DNA of 58,694 bases from an uncultured Bacteroidia bacterium (GCA_902784965.1 CACZWU010000003.1:1-58694), one strand, 5' to 3'. Positions 7,158 to 16,782 are shown, counted from the first letter of the stretch. Program-made: numbers and translations. Notes: generated from the letters alone by a model not told the origin.

Positions 7158-8291
7158 ATGATTAAACTTTCTCTCCGGAGAGTCTTCGGACTCGCCCTGG
7201 CCATTGTCCTGGCCGGAAGCATGGCAGTAAGCTGCTACGACGACAGTGAACTCCGCAATTCCATCGACGACCTCAAATCGCAGCTCGCCCAGCTGCAGAC
7301 CCTCGTCACCTCGCTCCAGAACGATGACGCCGTCACGAGCGTCACCCAGAATGCCGATGGCAGCTACACCATCAAGTTCAAGAAGAGCGGCGACATCACC
7401 ATCAAAAACGGCAAAGATGGTGCGCCCGGCAAAGACGGCAAGGACGGTGCCATTACTGCAGTCATCAAAGGGGAAGAGTCCTACACCTTCATCTTTGGCG
7501 ACGGCAGCTCCATCATCCTGCCCCGCGACTATGAAGTCTACACGCTGACCTTCGAGGACGCCGACTACAAAGGCCCGGCCGATATCGTGAACTACTGGAC
7601 CAGTATGATTGACAGCGAGCAGTACGGCGGCGAACTCCTCTATGGCAAAGGCTGCACCTGGGTCGATGAGAACAATACCTTCCTCTCCGGCAGCGTCCTT
7701 CCTTATGACCCTGAAACCTGGAGCGGCGGCTTCTCCGGCGGCGGTATCGCCATCTCCAACTACGGCAACACTTCTTTCGAAGGAGCCGACTACACGCGTC
7801 AACTGGAAGCTTTTGTACTCTCGATTGACGAGGAATTCTATGCCGCTCGTGAGTACAGTGGAAACAACGGTTCCGACAATTTCGCCATCGTTTACGATGC
7901 GGGAGCATGGGCTTCCAACCCGGCCGCCCTGGTCATGGCCGACGGTGTCGCCCGCCGCATTGAATCGGCATACGTCAACATCACCAACTACACGCTCAAC
8001 GCGCTGGTGAACGGCAATGACTATGCAGCTCCTATGGCCGAAAACGGTTTCTATAAAATCACGGCTACCGGCTTCAATGGCGAGGCGTCGACGGGCAGCG
8101 TCGATTACTACCTGGCCAAAAATCACGCAATCGCCGGCAGCTGGGTCTGCTGGGATCTGAACAAACTCGGCTTCGTGGACAAGGTGGTCTTTTCCGTCTC
8201 CGGCTCACCGGAACAGTATGGTGACTGGGGTTTCAACACGCCGGCTTATTTCGCCATTGACGACATTGCAGTGCGCGTTTTCGCCGAATAA
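7158..8291 (+). CDS. btuH: BtuH-like cobalamin-binding surface lipoprotein (DUF4465)
   Basis: The 377-residue lipoprotein has a lipobox ending MAVSC (Cys26). A short coiled coil follows (DDLKSQLAQLQTLVTSLQND). Next comes a KNGKDGAPGKDGKDG stretch, typical of the PL29-N/DUF4988 N-terminal module. The C-terminal domain is of DUF4465 type (about 150-377: TFEDADYKGPADIVNYW...GGFSGGGIAISNY...WVCWDLNKLG...FAIDDIAVRV). DUF4465 proteins in Bacteroides B12 loci are the BtuH surface B12-binding proteins. It is the first gene after the cobalamin riboswitch. The start at 7158 gives a standard signal peptide; 7137 is an alternative. Confidence 0.8.
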   Translation: MIKLSLRRVFGLALAIVLAGSMAVSCYDDSELRNSIDDLKSQLAQLQTLVTSLQNDDAVTSVTQNADGSYTIKFKKSGDITIKNGKDGAPGKDGKDGAITAVIKGEESYTFIFGDGSSIILPRDYEVYTLTFEDADYKGPADIVNYWTSMIDSEQYGGELLYGKGCTWVDENNTFLSGSVLPYDPETWSGGFSGGGIAISNYGNTSFEGADYTRQLEAFVLSIDEEFYAAREYSGNNGSDNFAIVYDAGAWASNPAALVMADGVARRIESAYVNITNYTLNALVNGNDYAAPMAENGFYKITATGFNGEASTGSVDYYLAKNHAIAGSWVCWDLNKLGFVDKVVFSVSGSPEQYGDWGFNTPAYFAIDDIAVRVFAE

Positions 8292-8296
8292 GCCTT

Positions 8297-9787
8297 ATGC
8301 GGCGGTTTTCCCTGTATCTATTCCTGACAGTGGCGCTCTTCGCCGCGACAGGGTGCCCGCAGGGGGCGGACGACGGTCTGCCCCCTGCCGTCACCTTGCC
8401 CGACGGCAAGATCTACACGCTGGAACTCGGGGAAAGCCTGACGCTGGCACCCGTCTACGAAGGACTGACCGAGGTTTCTTCCATCCATTGGCTGCTCGAC
8501 GGCCAGGTGGTCGGAACTGACGCATCCTTTACCTTCACGCCCACCGGACCGGGCGTATATTATCTCACCGTCGAGGCTTTCAACGAATACGGAAAAGGAT
8601 TCCTGGAAGTCCGCATCGACGTGATCAAGCCGGAACCCGAACCCACGCCTCCGCCGCCCGACACCACGCCGGTCGTGAAGGCCCGCCTTTTCATTTTTGA
8701 CCAGGATGAGTTCCACGTCGCGAAGGGCCGCACCATCCGCCTGTTGCCGTTCGATCTCGACAGCACCCGCCACTACACTTTCACCTGGAAAGTCGACGGT
8801 GTCACCCGTCAGGAAGGCGAAGACCCGCTCTACCGCTTTGAAGGCCAGGCACAAGGCACCTACCGCGTCGACTTCCGCGCCACGGATGGCGAATCCACGG
8901 CCGACACCACGCTCACCGTGGTGGTCTGCCCGCCCGAAGGTACGTTCCGCCGCCCCGCCTCCGCAACCAGCTCGCCCCACGTCGAGAAGGTCTATTCCTT
9001 CCTGCCCGCCCCGGGCCAGTATGTTAACGAAAACTACACCGCAACGACGATGGAAGAGGCCTGCGCCTACGCCCTGGCCCGCATCCGCGACGACAAATAC
9101 GTGTCGCTGGGCAGCTTCGGCGGCAGCCTTGTGGTGGGCTTCGACCACAGCATCACCAACGACGGCGACTACAACTTCGCCGTCAAGAACACCATCTACT
9201 CCAACTACTCGGAACCGGGTATCGTGTGGGTGATGCAGGACGAGAACGGCGACGGCCTGCCCAACGACACCTGGTACGAACTCAAGGGATCCGACTATGA
9301 CCTGGAGGGAACCATCCAGGACTATGCCGCAACCTACTACCGACCCACCGCCCCGGCCATGCCGGTCGCCTGGACCGACAACCACGGCGGCAGCGGCACC
9401 ATCGACTACCTGGTGGCCTACCACAAGCAGGATTATTACTACCCGCTCTGGGTCAAGGAAGACGTCTACACGCTTCGGGGAACACGGCTGGAAGCACACA
9501 ACTACGACCAATCCGGCCGCGGCATCTACTGGGTCAACCCCGACTACGGCTGGGGTTATGCCGACAACTACAGCCCCATCGACATGCTGCCCGAACGGGC
9601 CACCGGCATCACGTCCGGCTGCAACCATTTCAAGATCGCCGATGCCGTGACCTTCGATGGGAAACCCGCGAACCTGCAGTACATCGACTTCGTCAAGGTC
9701 CAGACCGGCCTCCTCGCCAAGAGCGGATGGCTGGGCGAACTGTCGACCGAAGTGTTCGACGTCATCGACTTCAATCTCGTGAAATGA
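8297..9787 (+). CDS. Surface lipoprotein with PKD-like domains, B12 operon
   Basis: The 496-residue lipoprotein (lipobox AATGC, Cys20) has two PKD/Ig-like domains (about 35-115, ending VYYLTVEAFNEYGKG, and 130-215, ending YRVDFRATDGES). A proline-rich linker (PEPEPTPPPPDTTP) joins them. The C-terminal domain (about 235-496) is of a kind often called cell surface protein (SLGSFGGSLVVGFDHSI, GIVWVMQDENGDG, WYELKGSDYD). Such proteins recur in Bacteroidales B12 loci next to BtuB. It is probably an accessory surface factor for cobalamin capture. That role is inferred from context only. Its stop overlaps the btuB start as ATGA. Confidence 0.75.
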   Translation: MRRFSLYLFLTVALFAATGCPQGADDGLPPAVTLPDGKIYTLELGESLTLAPVYEGLTEVSSIHWLLDGQVVGTDASFTFTPTGPGVYYLTVEAFNEYGKGFLEVRIDVIKPEPEPTPPPPDTTPVVKARLFIFDQDEFHVAKGRTIRLLPFDLDSTRHYTFTWKVDGVTRQEGEDPLYRFEGQAQGTYRVDFRATDGESTADTTLTVVVCPPEGTFRRPASATSSPHVEKVYSFLPAPGQYVNENYTATTMEEACAYALARIRDDKYVSLGSFGGSLVVGFDHSITNDGDYNFAVKNTIYSNYSEPGIVWVMQDENGDGLPNDTWYELKGSDYDLEGTIQDYAATYYRPTAPAMPVAWTDNHGGSGTIDYLVAYHKQDYYYPLWVKEDVYTLRGTRLEAHNYDQSGRGIYWVNPDYGWGYADNYSPIDMLPERATGITSGCNHFKIADAVTFDGKPANLQYIDFVKVQTGLLAKSGWLGELSTEVFDVIDFNLVK

Positions 9788-11760
9788 TCCTGAAGCTGCT
9801 GTTCCTGCTGTTGGTTCCGACCCTGTCGCCGCCCGACACGACGGAGGTGCTCGACGCCTCGGTGGTGACGGCATTCCGCCAGCCCGACAAGATCATCCCC
9901 GCCCAGGCCCTGCAGGGCGAGCAGCTGGAGAAACTCAGCGCCCTGTCGGTAGCCGATGCCATCCGCTATTTCTCTGGCGTGCAGATCAAGGACTACGGCG
10001 GCATCGGCGGTCTGAAAACCATCAACGTGCGGAGCATGGGTTCCCAGCACGTAGGCGTTTTCTACGATGGCATCCAGCTGGGCAACGCCCAGAACGGACA
10101 GATTGACCTGGGCAAGTACTCGCTCGAGAACATGGAGTCCGTGACGCTCTACAACGGTCAGAAAAGCACGGCCGTACAGTCGGCCAAGGACTATGCCTCG
10201 GCCAGCGCGGTCTATCTCCAGACCCGCACCCCGCAGTTCAGCGGGAACCGGCGCACCCACCTGAAAGCCACGCTGGCCGGCGGTTCCTTCGGCACGGTCA
10301 ACCCGTCGGTGCTCTGGGAGCAGAAGCTGGGCGAACGCGTCTCGAATTCCCTCAATGCGGAATTTCTCTATACCACCGGAAAATACAAGTTTACCTACCG
10401 GAAACTCGACGGCTACGACACCACGGCCGTACGCCAGAACGGAGACGTACGGGCCCTGCGCGTGGAAGAAGGCCTTTTCGGCCGGCTCGACGACGGTCAC
10501 TGGCGCCTGAAATTCTATTTCTACGATTCCGAACGCGGCTATCCGGGCGCGTTCGTGCGGGAGGAACCCGGCAAGTTCCGCCACGAAGACCGGCAGTGGG
10601 ACACCGATTTCTTCACCCAGGGTTCCTTCTTCAAGAAATGGGGCAACTACCGCCTCAACGCCAGTTTCAAGTATGCGTACGACTATCTTCACTACCTTTC
10701 CGACCCCCGGCTCGACGTCTCGACGATGTATGTCGACAACCGCTACAAGCAGCAGGAGGCCTATCTGTCTGTAGCCCAGTCGTATGACCTCTTCTCGTGG
10801 TGGGATGTCGACCTGGCGGCCGACTGGCAGTTCAACACACTCGACGCCGATCTGGTGAATTTCGTGTACCCTTCACGCAACACCGTGCTGGCCGCCCTCT
10901 CCACCTCGATGCGCTGGACCCATCTCAAGCTCCAGGGCAGCCTGCTCTATACCTTCGTCGACGACCAGGCCCGCGAAGCGGGCGCCGCCGCCGAGCATCG
11001 CAGCGAATGGACCCCCACCGCCGTGTTACAATACATCCCTTTCCGCGGCAAAAACCTGTCGTTCAGGGCTTTCTACAAGCGGATCTTCCGGATGCCGACC
11101 CTCAACGATCTCTACTACACTTTCATCGGCAACAAGTACCTGAAGCCCGAGTTCACCACCCAGTACAATGTCGGCCTGACTTGGGACAAAAGCTGGGCCC
11201 GCGGCATCTTCAAAAAGGTGGGCGCCACCCTCGACGCCTACTACAACGTCGTGGAAAACAAGATCATCGCCACGCCGGCCTCCAACCAGTTCCAGTGGAC
11301 GATGGTCAACCTGGGCCTGGTGAAGATCCGCGGCATCGACGCCGCCGTCACCACTTCCCTGGCCCTGGGCCCCGTGACAGCCGACCTGCGTGCCACCTAC
11401 ACCTACCAGAAAGCCCAGGACTTCACCGACCCCGACAGTCCCTGGTACGGCGGCCAGATTCCTTATATCCCCTGGCACAGCGGCTCCTTCACCGCCGCGT
11501 TCAGCTACGGTCGCTGGAACCTCAACTACAGCTTCATCTACACCGGCGAACGCTACGAATCGGTGGCCAACATCCCGGAAAACCATGCACAGCCCTGGTA
11601 TACCAGCGACCTGTCTCTTGCGCGCAGCTTCGCACTGGGAAGCCACGAACTGCGGAGCACGCTCGAGGTCAACAACATTTTCAACCAGCAGTACGAGGTT
11701 GTGCAGTGCTATCCGATGCCGGGAACGAATTTTCGATTAATTTTGTCTTTCATTCTGTAG
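9784..11760 (+). CDS. btuB: BtuB, TonB-dependent vitamin B12 receptor
   Basis: The 658-residue outer-membrane receptor has a short signal peptide. The plug domain (about 20-140) includes DAIRYFSGVQIKDYGGIGGLKTINVRSMG and VGVFYDGIQLGNAQNGQID. A 22-strand barrel follows, with FRAFYKRIFRMPTLNDLYY and YNVGLTWDKSW. It imports cobalamin from surface binding proteins using TonB energy. It lies between surface lipoproteins and the periplasmic/ABC genes of the same riboswitch-controlled operon, which supports the B12 assignment. The ATG overlaps the preceding stop. Confidence 0.9.
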   Translation: MILKLLFLLLVPTLSPPDTTEVLDASVVTAFRQPDKIIPAQALQGEQLEKLSALSVADAIRYFSGVQIKDYGGIGGLKTINVRSMGSQHVGVFYDGIQLGNAQNGQIDLGKYSLENMESVTLYNGQKSTAVQSAKDYASASAVYLQTRTPQFSGNRRTHLKATLAGGSFGTVNPSVLWEQKLGERVSNSLNAEFLYTTGKYKFTYRKLDGYDTTAVRQNGDVRALRVEEGLFGRLDDGHWRLKFYFYDSERGYPGAFVREEPGKFRHEDRQWDTDFFTQGSFFKKWGNYRLNASFKYAYDYLHYLSDPRLDVSTMYVDNRYKQQEAYLSVAQSYDLFSWWDVDLAADWQFNTLDADLVNFVYPSRNTVLAALSTSMRWTHLKLQGSLLYTFVDDQAREAGAAAEHRSEWTPTAVLQYIPFRGKNLSFRAFYKRIFRMPTLNDLYYTFIGNKYLKPEFTTQYNVGLTWDKSWARGIFKKVGATLDAYYNVVENKIIATPASNQFQWTMVNLGLVKIRGIDAAVTTSLALGPVTADLRATYTYQKAQDFTDPDSPWYGGQIPYIPWHSGSFTAAFSYGRWNLNYSFIYTGERYESVANIPENHAQPWYTSDLSLARSFALGSHELRSTLEVNNIFNQQYEVVQCYPMPGTNFRLILSFIL

Positions 11761-11764
11761 AACG

Positions 11765-12910
11765 ATGAAACGCCCTCTCCTTCTCCTCGCAGCCCTGGTG
11801 CTGCTGGCCCTGGCCGGATGCCGGACCATCGAACCCGTGACGCCCTCCCAGCCGACCGACGTGGGCGGCGACGATGCCGGCGACATTGCGGGCTTCTTCC
11901 TGCTCAATGAAGGCAACATGGGCAGCAACAAGTGCACGCTCGACTACTACGACTACGCCAGCGGCATCTACCACAAGAATATCTATGCAGAGCGCAATCC
12001 CGGTGTGGTGCAGGAGCTGGGCGACGTGGGCAACGACCTGCAGATCTACGGCAACCGGCTTTACGCGGTGGTCAACTGCTCCAACCTGGTGGAGGTGATG
12101 GATGTCTCCACCGCCCGGCACATCGGCCAGGTATCGGTGCCCAACTGCCGTTACATCGTGTTCAAGGACCAGTATGCCTATGTGAGTTCCTATGCCGGTC
12201 CTGTGGAGATCGACCCGAATTCCCGGCTGGGCTACGTGGCCAAGATCGATACGGCCACCCTGCAGGTGGTGGACACCTGCGTGGTGGGCTACCAGCCCGA
12301 GGAAATGGTCATCGCAGACGGCAAACTCTATGTGGCCAATTCGGGCGGTTACCGCGTACCCGACTACGACCACACCATCTCGGTGATCGACCTGGCCAGT
12401 TTCAAGGAGACGGGAAAAATCGACGTGGCGCCCAACCTCCACCGGATGGAGCTGGACGCGTATGGCAACATCTGGGTATCGAGCCGCGGCGACTACTATG
12501 ACATCCCGCCCATGACCTATATCGTCAGCACGAAGTACGACTGCGTCATCGAATGCATGGACCTGCTGGCCTGCACCGAGATGACCCTCTGCGGCGATTC
12601 GCTCTTCGTCTACAGCAATGCCTGGAGCTATATCACCCAGACTTCCGACGTCAACTACGCCGTCGTCGACGTGAAGACCCGCCAGGTACTCACCCGTCGT
12701 TTCATCACCGACGGCACCGACGCCCAGTTCCAGAATCCCTATGGCCTGGCGGTCAATCCCAACACCCACGAGATCTTCCTGACCGACGCCCGCGACTACA
12801 TCACGCCGGGCAAGGTCTATTGCTACTCGCCCGAAGGACGGCTGAAATGGAGCGCCAATACCGGGGACATCCCTTCGCGCATCGTCTTCACCAAAAAACG
12901 GCTGCAATGA
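11765..12910 (+). CDS. btuG: BtuG, surface beta-propeller B12-binding lipoprotein
   Basis: The 381-residue lipoprotein (lipobox LALAGC, Cys19) has the BtuG/YncE propeller pattern: FFLLNEGNMGSNKCTLDYYD, VVQELGDVGNDLQIYGNRLY, NCSNLVEVMDVSTARHIG, KLYVANSGGY, WVSSRGDYYD and FLTDARDYITPGKVYCYSPEG. In Bacteroides BtuG sits on BtuB as a hinged lid and binds cobalamin with very high affinity. Here it begins 4 bases after btuB in the riboswitch operon. A second, more diverged propeller lipoprotein (5820-6875) lies upstream of the riboswitch. Confidence 0.9.
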   Translation: MKRPLLLLAALVLLALAGCRTIEPVTPSQPTDVGGDDAGDIAGFFLLNEGNMGSNKCTLDYYDYASGIYHKNIYAERNPGVVQELGDVGNDLQIYGNRLYAVVNCSNLVEVMDVSTARHIGQVSVPNCRYIVFKDQYAYVSSYAGPVEIDPNSRLGYVAKIDTATLQVVDTCVVGYQPEEMVIADGKLYVANSGGYRVPDYDHTISVIDLASFKETGKIDVAPNLHRMELDAYGNIWVSSRGDYYDIPPMTYIVSTKYDCVIECMDLLACTEMTLCGDSLFVYSNAWSYITQTSDVNYAVVDVKTRQVLTRRFITDGTDAQFQNPYGLAVNPNTHEIFLTDARDYITPGKVYCYSPEGRLKWSANTGDIPSRIVFTKKRLQ

Positions 12911-14031
12911 GAAGAGCCTGGCTCATCCTCCTGGCGGTTGTTGTCTGCCTTGGCGCTTCCTGCACGGGCCCGAATGGCCGGCGCGCGGCAGAACCTTTCC
13001 AAACCGGGCAGTACGCCCGGAACATCCACATCGAGTTCCTGGACGACTATGTCTCCGTCAAGATCCGCGACCCGTGGGACACGCTGCGGCAGCGGCAGCA
13101 CTATGTGCTGGTCGACCGCAACAAACCCTTGCCGAAACGGCTGCCGAAAAAGAGCATCGTCATTCGGATTCCCGTTGAAAAGGTCGTCATCTATACTTCC
13201 GTCCATACGGCCATCGCCGAGGAACTCGGGGCGCTCGACCGCGTCTGCGGGGTCTGCGAGCCCCAGTACATCACCTCGCAGGAGGTGCTGCGGCGCATCG
13301 CCGAGGGCCGCATCGCCGACCTGGGCAACTCCACTTCGCCCAACGTGGAAAAGATCGTCGACCTCGGCACCGAGCTGATCATTGCCTCACCTTTCGAGAA
13401 CAGCGGCTACGGCTCGGCCGAAAAACTCGGCATTCCTATCGTGGAAGCGGCCGACTACATGGAAAACCACCCGCTCGGGCGCACGGAATGGGTACGCTTC
13501 TACGGGCTGCTGCTGGGAGAACGTGACCGGGCGGAGGAGGTGTTTGCCCGGACCGAAGCCCGTTACAACGAACTCAAGGACCTGGCTGCCAGCGTGACGG
13601 AGCGTCCCACGGTGCTGCTGGAGCGGCGCTACGGCAACTCCTGGGCCGTACCGGCGGGCGAAAGCTATATCGGCGTGATGCACGCCGATGCCGGCGCCGA
13701 CTATGTGTTCCGGCACTATCCGGGCGCAAAGAGCGTCCACCTGAGTTTCGAGTCGGTGTTCGACCAGGCGGGCGACACTGATTTCTGGCTCCTCAAATAC
13801 GACACCCGCACGCCCTTCACCTACCGGTTGCTGGCACAGGAATACGAACCCTACGCCAATTTCCGCGCCTGGAAGGAGCGGCATGTCTTCGCTTGCAACA
13901 CCATCACTTCCACCTACTACGACGACATCACCCTCCACCCTGACCGCGTGCTGGAAGACCTGATTGCCATCTACCATCCCCAGCTGCTGCCCGGCCACGA
14001 GCAGCGCTACTACTTCCCGCTCGATGAATAA
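12907..14031 (+). CDS. btuF: BtuF-like periplasmic cobalamin-binding protein
   Basis: The 374-residue protein has a lipoprotein-type signal (LGASC, Cys19) and the class III periplasmic binding fold of the FepB/BtuF family. Features are VVIYTSVHTAIAEELGALDRVCGVCEP, the ISP-type ASPFENSGYGSAEKLGIPIVE, and a long helix linking the two lobes. The family delivers cobalamin or ferric chelates to BtuCD-type ABC importers. Position before btuC and btuD in the B12 operon decides the substrate. The ATG overlaps the btuG stop. Confidence 0.88.
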   Translation: MRRAWLILLAVVVCLGASCTGPNGRRAAEPFQTGQYARNIHIEFLDDYVSVKIRDPWDTLRQRQHYVLVDRNKPLPKRLPKKSIVIRIPVEKVVIYTSVHTAIAEELGALDRVCGVCEPQYITSQEVLRRIAEGRIADLGNSTSPNVEKIVDLGTELIIASPFENSGYGSAEKLGIPIVEAADYMENHPLGRTEWVRFYGLLLGERDRAEEVFARTEARYNELKDLAASVTERPTVLLERRYGNSWAVPAGESYIGVMHADAGADYVFRHYPGAKSVHLSFESVFDQAGDTDFWLLKYDTRTPFTYRLLAQEYEPYANFRAWKERHVFACNTITSTYYDDITLHPDRVLEDLIAIYHPQLLPGHEQRYYFPLDE

Positions 14032-15031
14032 GCCCCAACAACGCTGGCTCTACCCTTTGCTGGTCCTGGTCCTGGTGGTACTCTTCTTCACGGGACTGGT
14101 CTATGGCGCCGTACGCATCCCGTTGAAAGACGTCATCCAGATCCTGCTGGGTTCCTATGAGGGACGGGAAGCCTGGCGGCACATCGTGCTGGAATCGCGC
14201 CTGCCTCAGACCGTCACGGCAATGCTCGCCGGCGGCTCGCTCGCCGTCAGCGGCCTGATGCTCCAGACGCTCTTCAAGAATCCGCTGGCCGGCCCTTCGA
14301 TCCTGGGCATCAGCGACGGCGCCAACCTGGGCGTGGCCATCGCCATGATCTACCTGGGCGCCGCCAGCTACCTGACCACCATCCTTGCGGCGCTGGTGGG
14401 CGCCTTCGTCGTGCTGCTCATCATCCTGGGCTTCTCGCGCAAGGTGTCGAGCAACGTGATGCTGCTGATCATCGGCATCATGGTGGGTTATCTGGCCTCG
14501 TCTGTCATTGCGATCCTCAACTACCATGCTTCGGCCGACAAGGTACACCAGTACGTGATGTGGGGGATGGGCGATTTCAGCGGTGTATCGCTGTCGAAGC
14601 TGCCCTGGCTGGCTGCCTTCTCCCTGGCGGGACTCCTCGGCGCGCTGCTGCTCATCAAGCCGCTCAACGCGTTGCTGCTGGGCGAAGCGTATGCCACCAA
14701 CCTCGGCGTCAACGTCCGGCGGGCCCGCCTGCTGATCCTCATCTGCACCGGCGTGCTGACCGCCGTGGTCACCGCGTTCTGCGGCCCCATCTCGTTCATC
14801 GGGCTGGCCGTGCCGCACATCGCCCGTCTGCTGCTGGGCAGCTCCAACCACCGGCATCTGCTGCCCGTCACCCTGCTGGCGGGCTCCTGCACCGCCCTGC
14901 TGTGCAGCATCCTGACCGTCGTTCCGGGTTCGGGCAACATCCTGCCCCTGAGCGCCATCACGCCCATCATCGGCGCACCGGTCATCATCTATGTCATCGT
15001 CAACCGCAAGAATATCCACTACTTCAACTGA
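14024..15031 (+). CDS. btuC: BtuC, ABC importer permease for cobalamin
   Basis: The 335-residue protein is a FecCD/BtuC permease with about ten membrane helices. It has the family motifs RLPQTVTAMLAGGSLAVSGLMLQTLFKNPLAGPSILGISDGA and, near the end, CGPISFIGLAVPHIARLLLG. It forms the inner-membrane channel with BtuD and receives cobalamin from BtuF. It overlaps the btuF stop by 8 bases, and btuD starts 3 bases after it. Confidence 0.93.
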   Translation: MNKPQQRWLYPLLVLVLVVLFFTGLVYGAVRIPLKDVIQILLGSYEGREAWRHIVLESRLPQTVTAMLAGGSLAVSGLMLQTLFKNPLAGPSILGISDGANLGVAIAMIYLGAASYLTTILAALVGAFVVLLIILGFSRKVSSNVMLLIIGIMVGYLASSVIAILNYHASADKVHQYVMWGMGDFSGVSLSKLPWLAAFSLAGLLGALLLIKPLNALLLGEAYATNLGVNVRRARLLILICTGVLTAVVTAFCGPISFIGLAVPHIARLLLGSSNHRHLLPVTLLAGSCTALLCSILTVVPGSGNILPLSAITPIIGAPVIIYVIVNRKNIHYFN

Positions 15032-15033
15032 GC

Positions 15034-15849
15034 ATGGAACCCGCCACCGCCATCCGCACCCACCAGCTCTGCATCGGCTACACCGGCCGGGGCCAGCGGC
15101 GCGTGGTCCATCCGGGGCTCGACCTGCAGCTCTTCCGGGGCCAGGTCACGGCGCTGCTGGGCAGCAACGGTGCCGGCAAGAGCACCCTGCTCAAGACCCT
15201 CTGCGGCCTGCTGCCGCCTCTCGAAGGGGACGTGTTCATTGAAGGCCGTCCCTTGGGCGACTACCCTCCCGGCGAACTGGCGGGACGCATCGGCGTAGTG
15301 CTTACCGAACGCACCCAGGCCGGCGGCATCAGCGTCTACGACCTGGTAGCGCTGGGCCGTTACCCGCATACGGGCTTCTTCGGCACCCTGCGTGAGCAGG
15401 ACCATGCCATCATCCGCGCCGCCCTGGAGACCGTCGGCATTGCCGACAAGGCCCAGCGCTTCGTTTCTGAGCTGAGCGACGGGGAACGCCAGAAAGCTTT
15501 CATCGCCAAGGTCCTGGCCCAGGAATGCCCCATCATCCTCCTCGACGAGCCCACGGCTTTCCTCGATGTCACCAGCCGGATGGAGACGATGGTGACCCTG
15601 CGCCGTCTCGCCCACGAAGAGGGCAAGGCCGTGCTGCTGTCAACCCACGACCTCGACACGGCGCTGCAACTGGCCGACATGCTCTGGCTCCAGCCTGCCT
15701 GCCCCGACGGCACCACGCCCCGGCCCGTGATCTGCGGTACCCCCGACGGACTGGTGGCCGACGGCTCCCTGGGCCGCTTCTTCGGCAACGACACCCTCCG
15801 CTTCGACCCCGTCACCCGGCGACTGGTCCCCACCCGCACAGGACAATAA
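15034..15849 (+). CDS. btuD: BtuD, ABC importer ATPase for cobalamin
   Basis: The 271-residue ATPase has Walker A GSNGAGKST (residues 43-51), signature LSDGERQKAFIAKVLAQ, Walker B IILLDEPTAFLD and an H-loop (STHD). LSDGE replaces the usual LSGGQ, as in several BtuD/FecE-type proteins. It powers BtuC. It is the last gene of the B12 operon and is followed by a hairpin shared with the convergent secG. Confidence 0.93.
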   Translation: MEPATAIRTHQLCIGYTGRGQRRVVHPGLDLQLFRGQVTALLGSNGAGKSTLLKTLCGLLPPLEGDVFIEGRPLGDYPPGELAGRIGVVLTERTQAGGISVYDLVALGRYPHTGFFGTLREQDHAIIRAALETVGIADKAQRFVSELSDGERQKAFIAKVLAQECPIILLDEPTAFLDVTSRMETMVTLRRLAHEEGKAVLLSTHDLDTALQLADMLWLQPACPDGTTPRPVICGTPDGLVADGSLGRFFGNDTLRFDPVTRRLVPTRTGQ

Positions 15850-15875
15850 AAAAGACCGCCCCGGAAGGGACGGCC
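15847..15875 (-). terminator. Terminator between btuD and secG, strongest on the minus strand
   Basis: GGCCGTCCC and GGGGCGGTC (minus-strand reading) pair with two wobbles across TTCC, and six or more T residues follow. It terminates the secG cluster. The same hairpin read on the plus strand has only a weak T-rich tail for btuD. Confidence 0.75.
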
Positions 15876-15897
15876 TTGCTTCTTTCCAACGCGCGTC

Positions 15898-16230
15898 TTA
15901 TTCAGCCTCGACAGGCGTAGCGACCGGGATCTCCGGCGTACCTTCCACAGGCACGGTCTGCTCGATCTGGGTCTTGATGTTGGAGTGACGCGAACTCCGC
16001 TCCGGGATGACGAACGTAGCCGCCACGCAGAGGACGATGATCGTGAAGGCCAGGGTCCAGGTAGCTTTCTCCAGGAAGTCGGCCGTCTGACGTACGCCGA
16101 AGGTCTGGTTGCCGGTAGCAAAGTTGGCTGCCAGTCCGCCGCCCTTGGAGTTCTGGAGGAGCACCACGATGGTCAGGAGGATACTCGCAATCACGATCAG
16201 GATAGAGAGTGTGATATACGCTGCTTGCAT
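15898..16230 (-). CDS. secG: SecG, preprotein translocase subunit
   Basis: The 110-residue protein has two membrane segments (about 4-24 and 57-76). The SecG signature LLQNSKGGGLAANF lies between them, and the variable C-terminal tail is Pro/Glu-rich. It is part of the SecYEG channel and stimulates translocation. It is the last gene of the sigma-54 regulator-LptE-TPR-SecG cluster, whose gene order is common in Bacteroidales. Confidence 0.95.
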   Translation of the reverse strand: MQAAYITLSILIVIASILLTIVVLLQNSKGGGLAANFATGNQTFGVRQTADFLEKATWTLAFTIIVLCVAATFVIPERSSRHSNIKTQIEQTVPVEGTPEIPVATPVEAE

Positions 16231-16233
16231 AGT

Positions 16234-16782
16234 CTATTGTGTTTTTTCCTTTACTTTTTCGATAAGAACTGCAAAATAAGCACTTTTTTCTGGATTTAGC
16301 AAAATTAGTTTTTCGTAAACTTCAATGGCTCTTTGATACAGCTCCTGGGCGACGTAGATTTCTGCCAGCGTCTCCGTGACCATCGTACGCTCGGCATCGA
16401 CCTCGACGTTCTCGGCCGGTGCATATTCGACACGGCCGGCCTGGGCGCCGAAGACCGGCGTGGTGACGGAAAAACCTTCCTGCTGCAGGCGCTCGAAATC
16501 TTCCTTGCCGAAATAGTCGCCACCCACCACATAGTACTGGGGCTGGGGGGCCTTGTCGGCGACGGGCGCCGTTGCCTCCTCTTTCTTGACCTGGCCGGAG
16601 ACCAGTTTCACGATCTGCTCACGCGAGAGGAAGAAGATGGCGTCGCGGCCCACGGCCCGGCGCAGGGCTTCGATGTCGTCGCCCCGGCGCGACAGGGCTT
16701 CCCGGCGCGCCACGGTGAACCAGGGATAATCTTCGAGCAGCTGCTGCAGCTCGCCTGCGGAGAGTTGGGGGAGTTCTACCAT
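16234..16782 (-). CDS. TPR-like protein of the LptE-SecG cluster
   Basis: The 182-residue protein has no signal peptide. The N-terminal part (MVELPQLSAGELQQLLEDYPWFTVARREAL) and the C-terminal TPR-like hairpin (TMVTETLAEIYVAQELYQRAIEVYEKLILLNPEKSAYFAVLIEKV) are typical of a conserved Bacteroidales hypothetical found between lptE and secG. Its function is unknown; the TPR suggests protein-protein contact. The start codon overlaps the lptE stop. Confidence 0.75.
   Translation of the reverse strand: MVELPQLSAGELQQLLEDYPWFTVARREALSRRGDDIEALRRAVGRDAIFFLSREQIVKLVSGQVKKEEATAPVADKAPQPQYYVVGGDYFGKEDFERLQQEGFSVTTPVFGAQAGRVEYAPAENVEVDAERTMVTETLAEIYVAQELYQRAIEVYEKLILLNPEKSAYFAVLIEKVKEKTQ

Noticed and set aside
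8318..9874. Long minus-strand frame opposite the PKD-like lipoprotein gene
   Set aside because: It mirrors codon bias of the real gene. The plus-strand product has a signal peptide and domains and belongs to the B12 operon.
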